Below, in pieces: positions 21,042 to 29,354 of a DNA stretch of 40,388 nt. The position numbers and the translations under genes are program-made. The stretch is taken from positions 1 through 40,388 of IMG/VR virus record IMGVR_UViG_3300042731_005376. One strand, 5' to 3'. The notes below the pieces were generated by a model that was not told where the DNA came from, did not search any database, and worked only from the letters and a program-made list of their open reading frames with translations. The stretch comes from a virus. Each line of letters begins with the position of its first letter. The stretch's first letter is position 1.

Positions 21042-24000
21042 TCAATCAGCCGCATCATATAAAAGTTTCATTTGTTTAGCATATATATCGCTATTGTCTT
21101 TTGTCAATATAATGAATGGTTTCCAAGGGTCTTCGATATCGGATACATAATCAATCAATCGCGTGTCTGTAGGTAAAAAGTTCTGCCAGCAATGGGGGAA
21201 TTGTGTAATGTTGTAACGTGCCCTCCATAGGGATTCTAATCTAAATTCATTCCAAAAACCTGTCACTACAGCAGTATACCCGGCATCTCTGTAATATTTG
21301 TGAGCAAAAACTTTTCTGTCCCATCCAATGAAAAACTGGTAAGGGTGTACACCTGAAAAAATACCGAACGATTCGGCCAGCATGGAGTTTTTAGCCGATT
21401 CGCAACCATCAAAAAATACGATGCAAATTTTACCGGAATCCATTAATCCCCAATCCCGCATATTAATCCCGTTGCGTTTGGCCGGGGGACCGCCCCATAC
21501 ATCAACGAATTTATCCCCAAAAATACCTTTTCCCCCGCTATGTAGTTTAAAAAATGGCGATGAATTGGGGTGCCAGTCTTTTAAACCGCTGTTGCAATGT
21601 GTTATAAAGTATACAAATCGGGTATGGGGCAGTACGGTTAAAGCATTTTTAACATTTTCCGGGGTGGCGTTGTAGCGGTACAGATATAAAATCTCGAAAT
21701 TCTTTGATGTAAATACCTCTGCCATCTTTTTAATAGCCGGTACTCTCCACGGAGTTAAATTTTCATAGGGCATAATAACCACCAGATCGTATTTATGCCA
21801 ATCACTTTCGATGGGGATGGTATTGGGATCACTTGGAACAACAACAGGTTTATTTAAAAATGTATACCAGTCCTCTGATCCCACCTCTGGCATCTCATCG
21901 GCCAATGCCATGAAAACCAGCGGCAATCCATTGGGATCATTAGGGTCGACAGGATAGACTTCTAAAAACTGTACTTCGACAATATCTTGCAGGCCATCAT
22001 ACATATCTGTGGGGATACGTAAAGTAAAGCCGCCGGGAGCAAGGGGAATGGTGACATCATTCACATCCTCGATAACAGCGGTATAGACGATTTCAGCGTC
22101 GATTTCACTGAATCCGGTAATAATCCCCTGGTCATCGTCCGTAAGTAAATCGTGGTAGGCATTGGCAAAATTCAGGTAGAAGGGTTCGCCCACTGTGACG
22201 GTATTGGGATCGTCAAAGCTGACCAACTGGCACTGGTGCAGACCGTTGCCGAATGATGTGGTATCTAATGAAAGTTCATACCGGTTCGTTTCATCGTCTG
22301 AGGCGAAGATATTGACCAGATCAGAACCGACCCTTAACCATAATGCCCTGATCTTTTCCATATAACCATCGACGGTCAGCAAGACGTTTCCATGCACAAA
22401 ATCCGGGTCCTGGTCAATTTGAACTGTATAGGCCGGGTGTTCGGGGACATAATTGGGATCGGCTGACCATGAACCATAGGACATCCAATCATCGGTCATA
22501 TAGGCAAGGTCGTTGATATCGATCACGCCAGAATCGTCAAAATCACACCGATAATATAGTAAATTGGGGTCAACCGCCGGGTTGATGTTCGGATCGGTGC
22601 TTAAACCGTATCCCTGGGCGAACAAGGAAAAATCGGATAACCGAGTGAAACTGTCCTGATCGACATCCGTCGGAGCAAATCCTTGATTGACGTTTTGCAT
22701 GGAGTGAGGGTAATACCGGCCCAAATGCAGGCCACTGCTGCCGACCGGCATAAAATCATTGGTGGCGGTCCAGCCTAATAGCTCTGGCACGTCGTAGATT
22801 TCTCCAAATCCGGTATTACGAAAGATAGATCCTTGGGCCAGAAACATTAATCGTGGGTCACATGTGCCGTTATAATAAAGCTCCGGATATTCGATAAGAC
22901 ATCGGTATCCGCCCTTCATTTCAAAAATCGGATACACTTCATAATCATAAAGACTATGAAATGGAAAAACATTGTGTTCCTGTACGGTTCCTATGGCTTC
23001 AATCGGCATATTGGATAAAAAGTCGAGTCCAAACAGTCCGGTGTGAACGACAACCGGTTTCATCACTCCGTCAACTAAATACAGAGCGGGCCAATCTCCC
23101 CCATAATTGTATGTAAAGGTATTGTTTAAACAATACACTTCCGGGGCGACTTCATTCGGATCATGATAGTCCGGATTCAGGACAGGATTGTTTGGATCGG
23201 CGGGATTATCCAGCCATAGGGTATCCCTGGCACATTGATGCCCGTGGACTATCAGACCATGCCCGCTGTCAAAGGTGGTGTTGTGGGCTACTAAGACCGT
23301 GCAGGGTTCGGTTACCGTGTTGGCATCGGCTGGATCGGTATAGATTTCGATTGCCGCCCAATGTTTCTTGGTCGCATTATCATACCAGCCGGTATACCAT
23401 ATCTGATTATTAATAATCTCATGGGTTCGGTGTCCCATACTAATGATCGGGCGAGAGCAAGCGTAAAAATAATTATTAAAAATCGTCGCCTCACGCTTGC
23501 TAAGGATACCAATCGTCGCCCCTTTAATATACATATTGGTTAAAGAACAATAATCGCCCGCATCCTCTTCGATCACTACGGCGGCGGTATAATCCAACAT
23601 GCCACTTATCCAATTAAGCGGCGTCATGACAACCGGGTTAGCCGGTAAATCTGTAGGGGTTTTGTTCGGATCGGCGGGGGCTTCGGCTCCATAGCGTCCT
23701 GTAATAAGGTTTGCTCCGTCTCGGATCACCAGCATCGCTTCGGTGTTATAACAAAGGACCGTACCTTGCTGTATGATAAGCGTTGCATCGTTTTGGACAT
23801 AGACTGGCCCTTCAAGGATGTGGATATAATCCGCCGTAAATACTGTGGTTTCGTCTATGATCGTATTAGGGCCATAGACTATTTGCGGATAATTACTGTC
23901 GGGGATTGGTGTTGACAGGGTTTGCATCGGCGGGTTATCAGACAGTGGAAGATCAAAAACCCCCGTGCGTAAATAAGCGGATGAATCGATGTCAAAGGTC

Positions 24001-24452
24001 GGCGTTATTGACAGTGTTGTCATGGTCAAGGGCATAGACACGGTGGCATCCGGACAATAGGTTATGACGTCTGCTGTTTCCATTAAGGTCGTCAATGAAG
24101 CGGGAATATCCGGAAAGTCCATTACCATTAAGTCGGATCGATCAATGATCGGTTCTGGTAAAGGGATTTGGATACTATCCATTGTTTCCGTCATATATGA
24201 CGTTGCTAACATCGGGTCGATTTCCGTTTGTCGGCTTTCAACGATGGCATTCATAATATCGATCAGACAAGCTTGGAAATCCTCTTCGGTCGGATTTGCG
24301 GGCAAGGTGGATAACAGGTCGCTATATTCGGCGGCGGTCAGATCGGTTTCAGAAACGATGTAATCCATGATCCCTATAAGGGTATCGGCGTCTGTTGCCA
24401 TACTTATACTTGTTAATGTGACTACAATAATGAATAAAAAAAATGACTTCAT
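21042..24452 (-). CDS. Large secreted protein: beta-helix, dockerin-like repeat and caspase/gingipain-like C-terminal domain
   Basis: An 1136-aa protein. Signal peptide about 1-20 (MKSFFLFIIVVTLTSISMA). A right-handed beta-helix-like region lies at about 200-480 (GPVYVQNDATLIIQQGTV, then further short repeats). A dockerin-like pair of Ca-binding loops is at about 595-650 (DVDQDSFTRLSDF and DFDDSGVIDINDL), and a beta-sandwich region at about 660-860. The C-terminal domain has His952 in YFITHCNSG and Cys1017 in FFDGCESAKN, the catalytic His/Cys arrangement of clan CD peptidases (caspase, gingipain, CHAT). Probable surface or secreted peptidase carried as lysogenic cargo. GGAGGT precedes the ATG. 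Peptidase activity is inferred. Confidence 0.7.
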   Translation of the reverse strand: MKSFFLFIIVVTLTSISMATDADTLIGIMDYIVSETDLTAAEYSDLLSTLPANPTEEDFQACLIDIMNAIVESRQTEIDPMLATSYMTETMDSIQIPLPEPIIDRSDLMVMDFPDIPASLTTLMETADVITYCPDATVSMPLTMTTLSITPTFDIDSSAYLRTGVFDLPLSDNPPMQTLSTPIPDSNYPQIVYGPNTIIDETTVFTADYIHILEGPVYVQNDATLIIQQGTVLCYNTEAMLVIRDGANLITGRYGAEAPADPNKTPTDLPANPVVMTPLNWISGMLDYTAAVVIEEDAGDYCSLTNMYIKGATIGILSKREATIFNNYFYACSRPIISMGHRTHEIINNQIWYTGWYDNATKKHWAAIEIYTDPADANTVTEPCTVLVAHNTTFDSGHGLIVHGHQCARDTLWLDNPADPNNPVLNPDYHDPNEVAPEVYCLNNTFTYNYGGDWPALYLVDGVMKPVVVHTGLFGLDFLSNMPIEAIGTVQEHNVFPFHSLYDYEVYPIFEMKGGYRCLIEYPELYYNGTCDPRLMFLAQGSIFRNTGFGEIYDVPELLGWTATNDFMPVGSSGLHLGRYYPHSMQNVNQGFAPTDVDQDSFTRLSDFSLFAQGYGLSTDPNINPAVDPNLLYYRCDFDDSGVIDINDLAYMTDDWMSYGSWSADPNYVPEHPAYTVQIDQDPDFVHGNVLLTVDGYMEKIRALWLRVGSDLVNIFASDDETNRYELSLDTTSFGNGLHQCQLVSFDDPNTVTVGEPFYLNFANAYHDLLTDDDQGIITGFSEIDAEIVYTAVIEDVNDVTIPLAPGGFTLRIPTDMYDGLQDIVEVQFLEVYPVDPNDPNGLPLVFMALADEMPEVGSEDWYTFLNKPVVVPSDPNTIPIESDWHKYDLVVIMPYENLTPWRVPAIKKMAEVFTSKNFEILYLYRYNATPENVKNALTVLPHTRFVYFITHCNSGLKDWHPNSSPFFKLHSGGKGIFGDKFVDVWGGPPAKRNGINMRDWGLMDSGKICIVFFDGCESAKNSMLAESFGIFSGVHPYQFFIGWDRKVFAHKYYRDAGYTAVVTGFWNEFRLESLWRARYNITQFPHCWQNFLPTDTRLIDYVSDIEDPWKPFIILTKDNSDIYAKQMKLLYDAAD

Positions 24453-24530
24453 GGGGTCTACCTCCATACTAAAAAAGTTGATTTTGTCACACATCACAAT
24501 CTGAGTAATTTATGGCATAGGCATTTCCTT

Positions 24531-24842
24531 TCAATTAGACAAAAATCCTTTTCTACATTTATCTAATATCCGATCATGGCCGTTGACAGCCTGATCCCAA
24601 GTTTTATAACGTTCACACGTTCGATCTAATGGGCCGCCAAAGACCATTGTTTCAAACAGCAAGGACGGTTCGACATCGGGAGCAATACCTAAAAACACTG
24701 TCGAAACCAATACACCATTGGATAAATAATCCCGCTTGACTAAGCGGTTATGTATGTCAAAACACCAGTTCGCCCAATAAACCAAATCGGTGCATCGGAT
24801 TGGAATGTGTTTTTCATTTAAAGTGTAAAATACCACCTGCAT
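24531..24842 (-). CDS. Conserved phage/plasmid hypothetical protein
   Basis: A 103-aa protein with recognisable conserved blocks VSTVFLGI, LLFETMVFGGPLD and ERYKTWDQAVNGHD, known to me from many phage and conjugative-element hypothetical proteins of about 100 aa. No biochemical role is established. GAAAGGAATCAA precedes the ATG. It begins downstream of a long hairpin leader (24864-24907) and leads into the large secreted protein gene. Confidence 0.65.
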   Translation of the reverse strand: MQVVFYTLNEKHIPIRCTDLVYWANWCFDIHNRLVKRDYLSNGVLVSTVFLGIAPDVEPSLLFETMVFGGPLDRTCERYKTWDQAVNGHDRILDKCRKGFLSN

Positions 24843-24863
24843 TTGATTCCTTTCAAATTACCA

Positions 24864-24907
24864 TGCCGGGCCAGTGCAAGATTGTCTTGCACCACAACGG
24901 CCCGGCA
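24864..24907 (-). promoter_or_regulatory. Long nested hairpin in the leader of the 103-aa gene
   Basis: TGCCGGGCC (24864-24872) pairs with GGCCCGGCA (24899-24907). Inside, GTGCAAG (24874-24880) pairs with CTTGCAC (24886-24892). No T-run follows on the minus strand, so it is not a canonical terminator. It may be an attenuator, an RNA-processing site or a rho-dependent element. Confidence 0.6.
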
Positions 24908-24938
24908 CGTAAAAAGGAGGAGGAGGGCTATAAATTGT

Positions 24939-24997
24939 AAATGATCCAGCGAAGCAAGCCACAACCTTTAGCAATCATTATCAATGATGGATCATTT
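24939..24997. repeat. Inverted repeat AAATGATCC with internal palindrome
   Basis: AAATGATCC (24939-24947) is repeated inverted as GGATCATTT (24989-24997). The span includes ATCATT-ATC-AATGAT. It lies just downstream of the stop of the zinc-ribbon gene at 25033. It could be a hairpin in the intercistronic message or an operator. Nothing decides this. Confidence 0.45.
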
Positions 24998-25032
24998 ATT
25001 GTAAATAGTATTTTTAGAAATTTTTTAAAATC

Positions 25033-25485
25033 TCACTTTTTCCGCTTTAAACGCGGTTTTTGATGGGGTATTTTCTTTAGTATTTGTGGTCGTGAGAGAG
25101 CTAATATGTGAGTTATTGTCTCCGAAAATTCCCCCGTTTTAGGGATCATGGCTAAGGCGGTTTTGATATACCGCCGTAGATAACTGGCCGTTGGTTGGCT
25201 AATACTAAGCCAAAGGGAGAGCGTGCGACAGGTTATTTTTGGCATCATCAATACAAGATATATAGCGAATAACCACTGATCCAATGTCAGAGGCGAAAAC
25301 TCAAGCGGCGTCCCCTTTTTAATGCTAAATTGTGCCCGGCAATCGGGGCAATAATAAACAGCTCGGCTGTTCATCAAATAGACATGCCGACTTTTACACA
25401 CAAGACACACTGGTCCATCGGGCCAGCGGCAACGACTGAAAAAAGCGTGGGTTGTTAGCCCGTCTGTAGGGGGTTTGTAGTTCAT
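25033..25485 (-). CDS. IS1595/ISXO2-like transposase N-terminal zinc-ribbon protein (stand-alone)
   Basis: A 150-aa protein. VCLVCKSRHVYLMN and YYCPDCRAQFSIKKGTPLEF give two Cys-x2-Cys pairs of a zinc ribbon. The segment LTLDQWLFAIYLVLMMPK then follows, as in the N-terminus of ISXO2-type transposases. The DDE catalytic part is absent; the protein ends in a basic tail (KKIPHQKPRLKRKK). No inverted repeats or target duplication were seen, so it may be a domesticated DNA-binding protein rather than a broken insertion sequence. Confidence 0.6.
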   Translation of the reverse strand: MNYKPPTDGLTTHAFFSRCRWPDGPVCLVCKSRHVYLMNSRAVYYCPDCRAQFSIKKGTPLEFSPLTLDQWLFAIYLVLMMPKITCRTLSLWLSISQPTASYLRRYIKTALAMIPKTGEFSETITHILALSRPQILKKIPHQKPRLKRKK

Positions 25486-25562
25486 GTTATTTTCCTTTTC
25501 AAATTAAAGTGTTAGTCATTATCAGCCGACAGGCCGTCCGTGGCTTGCCGGTTGGATAAGGG

Positions 25563-26357
25563 CTAAGCGTTTGTACTGCGGATAAATTCGTCAAGCTGAT
25601 ACAGGGCATTGTTGGTAATCTTGCGTTGCCAACACACGCCCTGCCGGGACCAGTTAAACCCGCGTCTTTTAAGTTCCTGCCTGACATTGAGCGGCGGTTT
25701 TTCATCATGGAAAATCTGAACGCGGTTTTCTTCATAATTTACCAATGCCGTGCCTCCGACAAAGTCAATCGTATAGCTCTCTTTTGTTGACTTGGCTTGG
25801 AGTTCTTCAATCCGTTTTTTGAGCCGCCTTATCTCGGCGTTATTGTTTTGCAGGGCATAAGCCGGAATGCCTATCCGACCGCAAAAATCCGGTTCAAACG
25901 CTTTTAGTGCCGTTGACTCTTTCATGCCGAGTGCAATGAGGTCGGCTATCTTTTCTGGAGTCGCTACATTCTTAGGATTGCGACGGACAATCTTATTTGT
26001 GGCCTTAGATTTTTCTTGGAATACTTCACACTTGGCCAGCTTCTCTTGGAGCTTTTGAACGGCTTCTGGATCGTCACTACTGATTCCACCGTCTCCCACG
26101 CTCAGGGCTTTGCTTTTGTAATACTCAGCCTTTTTGCTTTCTTCGACACTTTGCCGCATTTTGTTGTCGATCCGTTCTAAATCCCGCCGGTGACGTTTTT
26201 CACTGTGGTGTCCAACGAGGATTGGTTGTCCCGGTGGAATGACATCGGCAATGCGATGGGCCGAGCCATAGGCTGATTCTGATTTCTTGGCCGCCTTTTC
26301 GGCAAGCTCAAGATACCGCTGTCGACGTGCTTCTTGTTTTGCTTCATAATCATTCAT
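25563..26357 (-). CDS. DUF3560 family protein
   Basis: A 264-aa protein matching DUF3560: SAHRIADVIPPGQPILVGHH followed by SEKRHRRDLERIDNKM, then ISSDDPEAVQKLQEKLAK. A coiled coil (NNNAEIRRLKKRIEELQAK) and a C-terminal segment with FNWSRQGVCWQR follow. DUF3560 proteins occur on plasmids and phages near antirestriction genes. The His-rich HHSEKRHRRD block is the conserved core. Molecular function is not known. AAGGGGTGAAACA precedes its ATG, the common leader of this leftward cluster. Confidence 0.85.
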   Translation of the reverse strand: MNDYEAKQEARRQRYLELAEKAAKKSESAYGSAHRIADVIPPGQPILVGHHSEKRHRRDLERIDNKMRQSVEESKKAEYYKSKALSVGDGGISSDDPEAVQKLQEKLAKCEVFQEKSKATNKIVRRNPKNVATPEKIADLIALGMKESTALKAFEPDFCGRIGIPAYALQNNNAEIRRLKKRIEELQAKSTKESYTIDFVGGTALVNYEENRVQIFHDEKPPLNVRQELKRRGFNWSRQGVCWQRKITNNALYQLDEFIRSTNA

Positions 26358-26396
26358 TGTTTCACCCCTTCAAAAAAATGGTTTTCTTATTTATTT

Positions 26397-26744
26397 TTAC
26401 CCTTTTTTATAGGCAGTATAACCGCCCCAATAATAGTTATCTATTGTATCCAATGTGCCGTAATAATGGCCCTTGTGAATAACTCCGTAGGCTTTGATGC
26501 CGAAAATTTGCCCGGTTTCATTAACAACCATATATCGCCCGCTTGTATAAATATCGATTTTTGTATACTTTCGACCGGGTACAATTTTGGTTTGTGAGTA
26601 GACTACATTAAAGTCGGGCATTTGTATCAGTAAATTAGGATTGGTCTTTTTGGTTTCATTGTCCAAACGTTCCTTTGTTTGGTTTTGGATCAAACCAGCT
26701 AACCGCTGAATTTTTGCATCAAAATCCTTTACTTGTGTTTTCAC
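26397..26744 (-). CDS. Conserved mobile-element hypothetical protein
   Basis: A 115-aa protein with an N-terminal charged helix and a conserved C-terminal half: GRKYTKIDIYTSGRYMVVNE, then GQIFGIKAYGVIHKGHYYGT. I recognise this block from proteins adjacent to DUF3560 genes on plasmids and phages. No function is known. The start is a GTG at 26744, directly behind AAGGGGTGAAACA. An N-terminal Met start is not available in frame. Confidence 0.6.
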   Translation of the reverse strand: MKTQVKDFDAKIQRLAGLIQNQTKERLDNETKKTNPNLLIQMPDFNVVYSQTKIVPGRKYTKIDIYTSGRYMVVNETGQIFGIKAYGVIHKGHYYGTLDTIDNYYWGGYTAYKKG

Positions 26745-26772
26745 TGTTTCACCCCTTCAAAAAAATGTTAGA

Positions 26773-26955
26773 TTAAAAATCGGCTTTGTGTTCGACGGGC
26801 TTGCCGTCTTTTTCCGCTAAAATCACGGTGATTTCATGGCTTTTTTTGATTCTGTTCTGTTCGGCGATTAGGCATTGTGCCTTGTACGTGTTTTCGGCGT
26901 GTACTTCAAAACGCCGCCCCCGATAAAAGCCAATGTATCCATTGAGTTTTTTCAT
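26773..26955 (-). CDS. Small hypothetical protein
   Basis: A 60-aa basic protein: MKKLNGYIGFYRGRRFEVHA, then EITVILAEKDGKPVEHKADF. It is a likely small beta/alpha fold of the kind seen in accessory clusters of phages. The AAGGGGTGAAACA leader precedes the ATG. It shares its operon with DUF3560 and the 115-aa protein. No function known. Confidence 0.55.
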   Translation of the reverse strand: MKKLNGYIGFYRGRRFEVHAENTYKAQCLIAEQNRIKKSHEITVILAEKDGKPVEHKADF

Positions 26956-26972
26956 TGTTTCACCCCTTCAAA

Positions 26973-27167
26973 TTAAAAATAGTAATCGGTTTTTCGGTCG
27001 ATAAATCTCTTGTTTACAATTTTTTGAATACGTGTAATTATATCGGCGGCGGATTCAGACAGAATAGATAGTGTCCGCATATCACATCCGTATATATCGC
27101 TATATTTGCGATATATTCGCCGATATATTCGCAGTAATTGTTCTGTTGTCATATCGGATAACTGCAT
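26973..27167 (-). CDS. Small helical hypothetical protein
   Basis: A 64-aa helical protein (MTTEQLLRIYRRIYRKYSDI, then ADIITRIQKIVNKRF). The DNA contains short direct repeats of CGATATATTCGC around 27108-27132, within codons for the RIYRKY region. GAAGGGGTGAATT precedes the ATG. No recognised family. Confidence 0.5.
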   Translation of the reverse strand: MQLSDMTTEQLLRIYRRIYRKYSDIYGCDMRTLSILSESAADIITRIQKIVNKRFIDRKTDYYF

Positions 27168-27229
27168 AATTCACCCCTTCAATAATGATTAATAGTTAAG
27201 GGAAAGCCCGGATTGTCCCGGGCTGTCCG

Positions 27230-27832
27230 TTAAGCATTAGCTATTTTTTTCAATTGATAAAGACTATTGATATCGCTACAGGCATTTTTTCCCTTTGCCG
27301 TAATTGCCCCCCTAACATTTAAATGTCCCGTTTGAATCAATTCGGCTTTTGTTGTATCCCAATCTTTTAAAGTGATCCCGGTTTCCCGATTTGCACTGTG
27401 AAAGCGATAATTTTTTATGCCTCCATAAGTAGATTTTAAAGACTGCGTGGCAACAAGAACAATCAATTGTTCCCGTGTTAATTGTTCTTTTGCAGGCAGA
27501 TACTTGCAAATATCGGTATCATTAGCATAGATTGTGATACCGATATCCTTACCGCAAAAAATTGCATGCCTTAATAGAATGATCCTTTTGGGTAAAACCT
27601 TCAATTCCCTGGGATTTTGGCCTTCAAAAACCGGATGATTAGACTGTACAGGCAAAATTTCCTTTTCATCAAGGTGGTAAAAACAGTAATAATCTTTTGA
27701 TCCACCAGACCAGTAAGAATCTAATCTATGGGGGATCGAAGGTGAATAGTTAATCTGTCTTCCTGTATAATTAGGAAAACAGACTTTGACGATATGCCGT
27801 ATATCGTCGGGTATTTTTTCAAAGTAATACAT
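27230..27832 (-). CDS. Hypothetical protein of the accessory cluster
   Basis: A 200-aa protein with an N-terminal Tyr/Pro-rich part (YSPSIPHRLDSYWSGGSKDY, about residues 29-48) and a C-terminal winged-helix-like part (AKEQLTREQLIVLVATQSLK, then ELIQTGHLNVRGAITAKGKN). The middle PKRIILLRHAIFCGKDIGIT resembles short conserved proteins found with DUF3560 and ArdC-like genes. Function unknown. GAAGGGG precedes the start. Confidence 0.5.
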   Translation of the reverse strand: MYYFEKIPDDIRHIVKVCFPNYTGRQINYSPSIPHRLDSYWSGGSKDYYCFYHLDEKEILPVQSNHPVFEGQNPRELKVLPKRIILLRHAIFCGKDIGITIYANDTDICKYLPAKEQLTREQLIVLVATQSLKSTYGGIKNYRFHSANRETGITLKDWDTTKAELIQTGHLNVRGAITAKGKNACSDINSLYQLKKIANA

Positions 27833-27888
27833 AATTTTTCCCCTTCAAATTAATGGTTAGTTTCTCATATTTTAACAAGTAAACGCAA

Positions 27889-27987
27889 TTACAACAAGGC
27901 ACAATAGGCCAGTATCGCGAAAATTAAAATCGCCCTGGTCGTGCCCTGCTGTTCGTGATTGATTTTGTCGATAAAGTTTAGCATCAT
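27889..27987 (-). CDS. 32-aa single-pass membrane peptide
   Basis: An ATG at 27987 preceded by AGGGGGTGT encodes MMLNFIDKINHEQQGTTR followed by the hydrophobic helix AILIFAILAYCALL and a stop. The strong ribosome-binding site, sensible membrane topology and fit between the neighbouring genes (27230-27832 and 28057-28455) support it as a real small gene. Role unknown. Confidence 0.5.
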   Translation of the reverse strand: MMLNFIDKINHEQQGTTRAILIFAILAYCALL

Positions 27988-28056
27988 ACACCCCCTGAGC
28001 TAAAGAAGGGCCGCCGGACAGAGGCCCGGCGGCTGTTTGGAGAGAAAAAATGTAGG

Positions 28057-28455
28057 TCAATTTTGAGAGACAAGCGAGCCGACTTCATCGGTCTGGGACA
28101 CATCAAACACCGAGACAAAGCGAAAACGCAAGTCTGATTTATCGCGGGTTTCATCATCGGTTTTCTTGCGGCTTGTGGGAACCATAATACACCCGCAAGC
28201 ACTTTCACCTTGACGAACGACGCGGCCGATTTTTTGCCACTGCCTGAAACCACCTATCTGCGTAGGTGTGAAACCGGGGCACTGAAACAATAGCAGGCAG
28301 GTATTTCGGATCGATAACCGATGCCCTTCGGCCGTGATAATCAGGTGATTTCCAACAAACGCTTGTTTTTCCTCTTCGCTCATGGCTTTGATTTTCTTTG
28401 CCAGTTTGGACATCTGGGCTTTCCATGCCCGGATTTCTTGAGCTGTTCTCTTCAT
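28057..28455 (-). CDS. ArdC-like N-terminal domain protein (antirestriction type, ssDNA-binding)
   Basis: A 132-aa protein. GFTPTQIGGFRQWQKIGRVV, then RQGESACGCIMVP and the ending FVSVFDVSQTDE match the ArdC N-terminal domain (DUF1738), which binds ssDNA and protects incoming DNA from restriction. The metallopeptidase half of full ArdC proteins is absent, as in many short homologues. It heads the leftward accessory cluster with DUF3560. A C-rich leader ending TTGAAGGGGATATC precedes the ATG. Confidence 0.75.
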   Translation of the reverse strand: MKRTAQEIRAWKAQMSKLAKKIKAMSEEEKQAFVGNHLIITAEGHRLSIRNTCLLLFQCPGFTPTQIGGFRQWQKIGRVVRQGESACGCIMVPTSRKKTDDETRDKSDLRFRFVSVFDVSQTDEVGSLVSQN

Positions 28456-28559
28456 GATATCCCCTTCAAATAAAATATTAAATTGTTATAGAACACATTC
28501 CCATTTATCTGATTAGAGTATACCTGATAAATTGTTTTGTGTCTACTTATAATTTTATA

Positions 28560-28599
28560 ATTGTCAAGAATTGACAATCTTTTAGAGGCAGGTTATAAG
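28560..28599 (+). promoter_or_regulatory. terS promoter overlapping a TTGACAA palindrome
   Basis: ATTGTCAA-GAA-TTGACAAT (28560-28578) is an 8-bp inverted repeat. Its right arm supplies the -35 TTGACA (28571-28576). After 17 bp comes TATAAG (28594-28599), six bases before the ATG at 28606. The geometry is the same as upstream of the tnpB-like gene and predicts a leaderless or near-leaderless message. A binder of the palindrome would block it. Confidence 0.6.
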
Positions 28600-28605
28600 G
28601 ATTGT

Positions 28606-29220
28606 ATGGATAATAATGATAATTTTAATAAAGTTTTAAAAGGTGCAAAATTAAGTGAAAAACAGTATAAATTCTTTGAAAACTTAGTGAATCCACAGTC
28701 TGAAACGTGTGGGGATATACCAAGCTCTTTTGTAAAAGCGGGTTACGCACAAAATAACACCACAAAATACTATTCATACAAGGTCTATAATAGTAGAAAA
28801 TTTCAGGCAGTACTTACGGCATGGCGTGAAAAAGAGCTGAAAAGGGAGAAAAACCGGGAATTTACGATATTAGAGAGGACCACCGAGGATCTTAATTTCA
28901 TCATTCAGAGATCAAAAACCGGGGGCGATCTGTCCACTATGAGGCAAGCCGTAATGGATCGGGCAAAATTACACGGGTTATTAATAGAGCGTCACCAGGT
29001 CATCGACCCGATAACCGAAGATAAGGTTAGTAAGGCTAAGGAATTAGAGGCGGCACAAATAGCAGAACGCCGTTTATTAGGAGAGCCGGTCGAATGCCCT
29101 GCTGATATGATCGAGGCCGACTTTGAGCCTATAAATAGTGGCGATTGTCCAGTCGAACCGTCCACTGATGAGGTAGAATCGGCGTTTTTAGACCAGAATT
29201 GCAGGTTGACTGCTGATTAG
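28606..29220 (+). CDS. terS: Terminase small subunit
   Basis: A 204-aa protein. The N-terminal half has KLSEKQYKFFENLV, then SFVKAGYAQNNTTKYYSYKV and KFQAVLTAWREKELKREK, the helix-turn-helix layout of small terminases. The later TMRQAVMDRAKLHGLL segment is typical of the family. It binds the packaging site and recruits the large subunit. It is separated from the large-subunit gene by about 2.1 kb of mostly opposite-strand genes, which is unusual. The ATG at 28606 is preferred over TTG at 28561, which lies inside the promoter. Confidence 0.8.
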   Translation: MDNNDNFNKVLKGAKLSEKQYKFFENLVNPQSETCGDIPSSFVKAGYAQNNTTKYYSYKVYNSRKFQAVLTAWREKELKREKNREFTILERTTEDLNFIIQRSKTGGDLSTMRQAVMDRAKLHGLLIERHQVIDPITEDKVSKAKELEAAQIAERRLLGEPVECPADMIEADFEPINSGDCPVEPSTDEVESAFLDQNCRLTAD

Positions 29221-29354
29221 GAATCAGTTAAACGCACATATTATCGGACCCCCATGCCCCCCCAAGCCCCCCGCCAGCTAATATGCTTCCCCCTCCACTT
29301 ACGCCTAATCCAATTTTCGTCTAAAAGACAAAATTTATCCACAATCACGCTATT

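Noticed and set aside
25867-26058. Plus-strand open frames opposite DUF3560 and its neighbours
   Set aside because: They lie opposite a strongly supported conserved gene and have no start signals.
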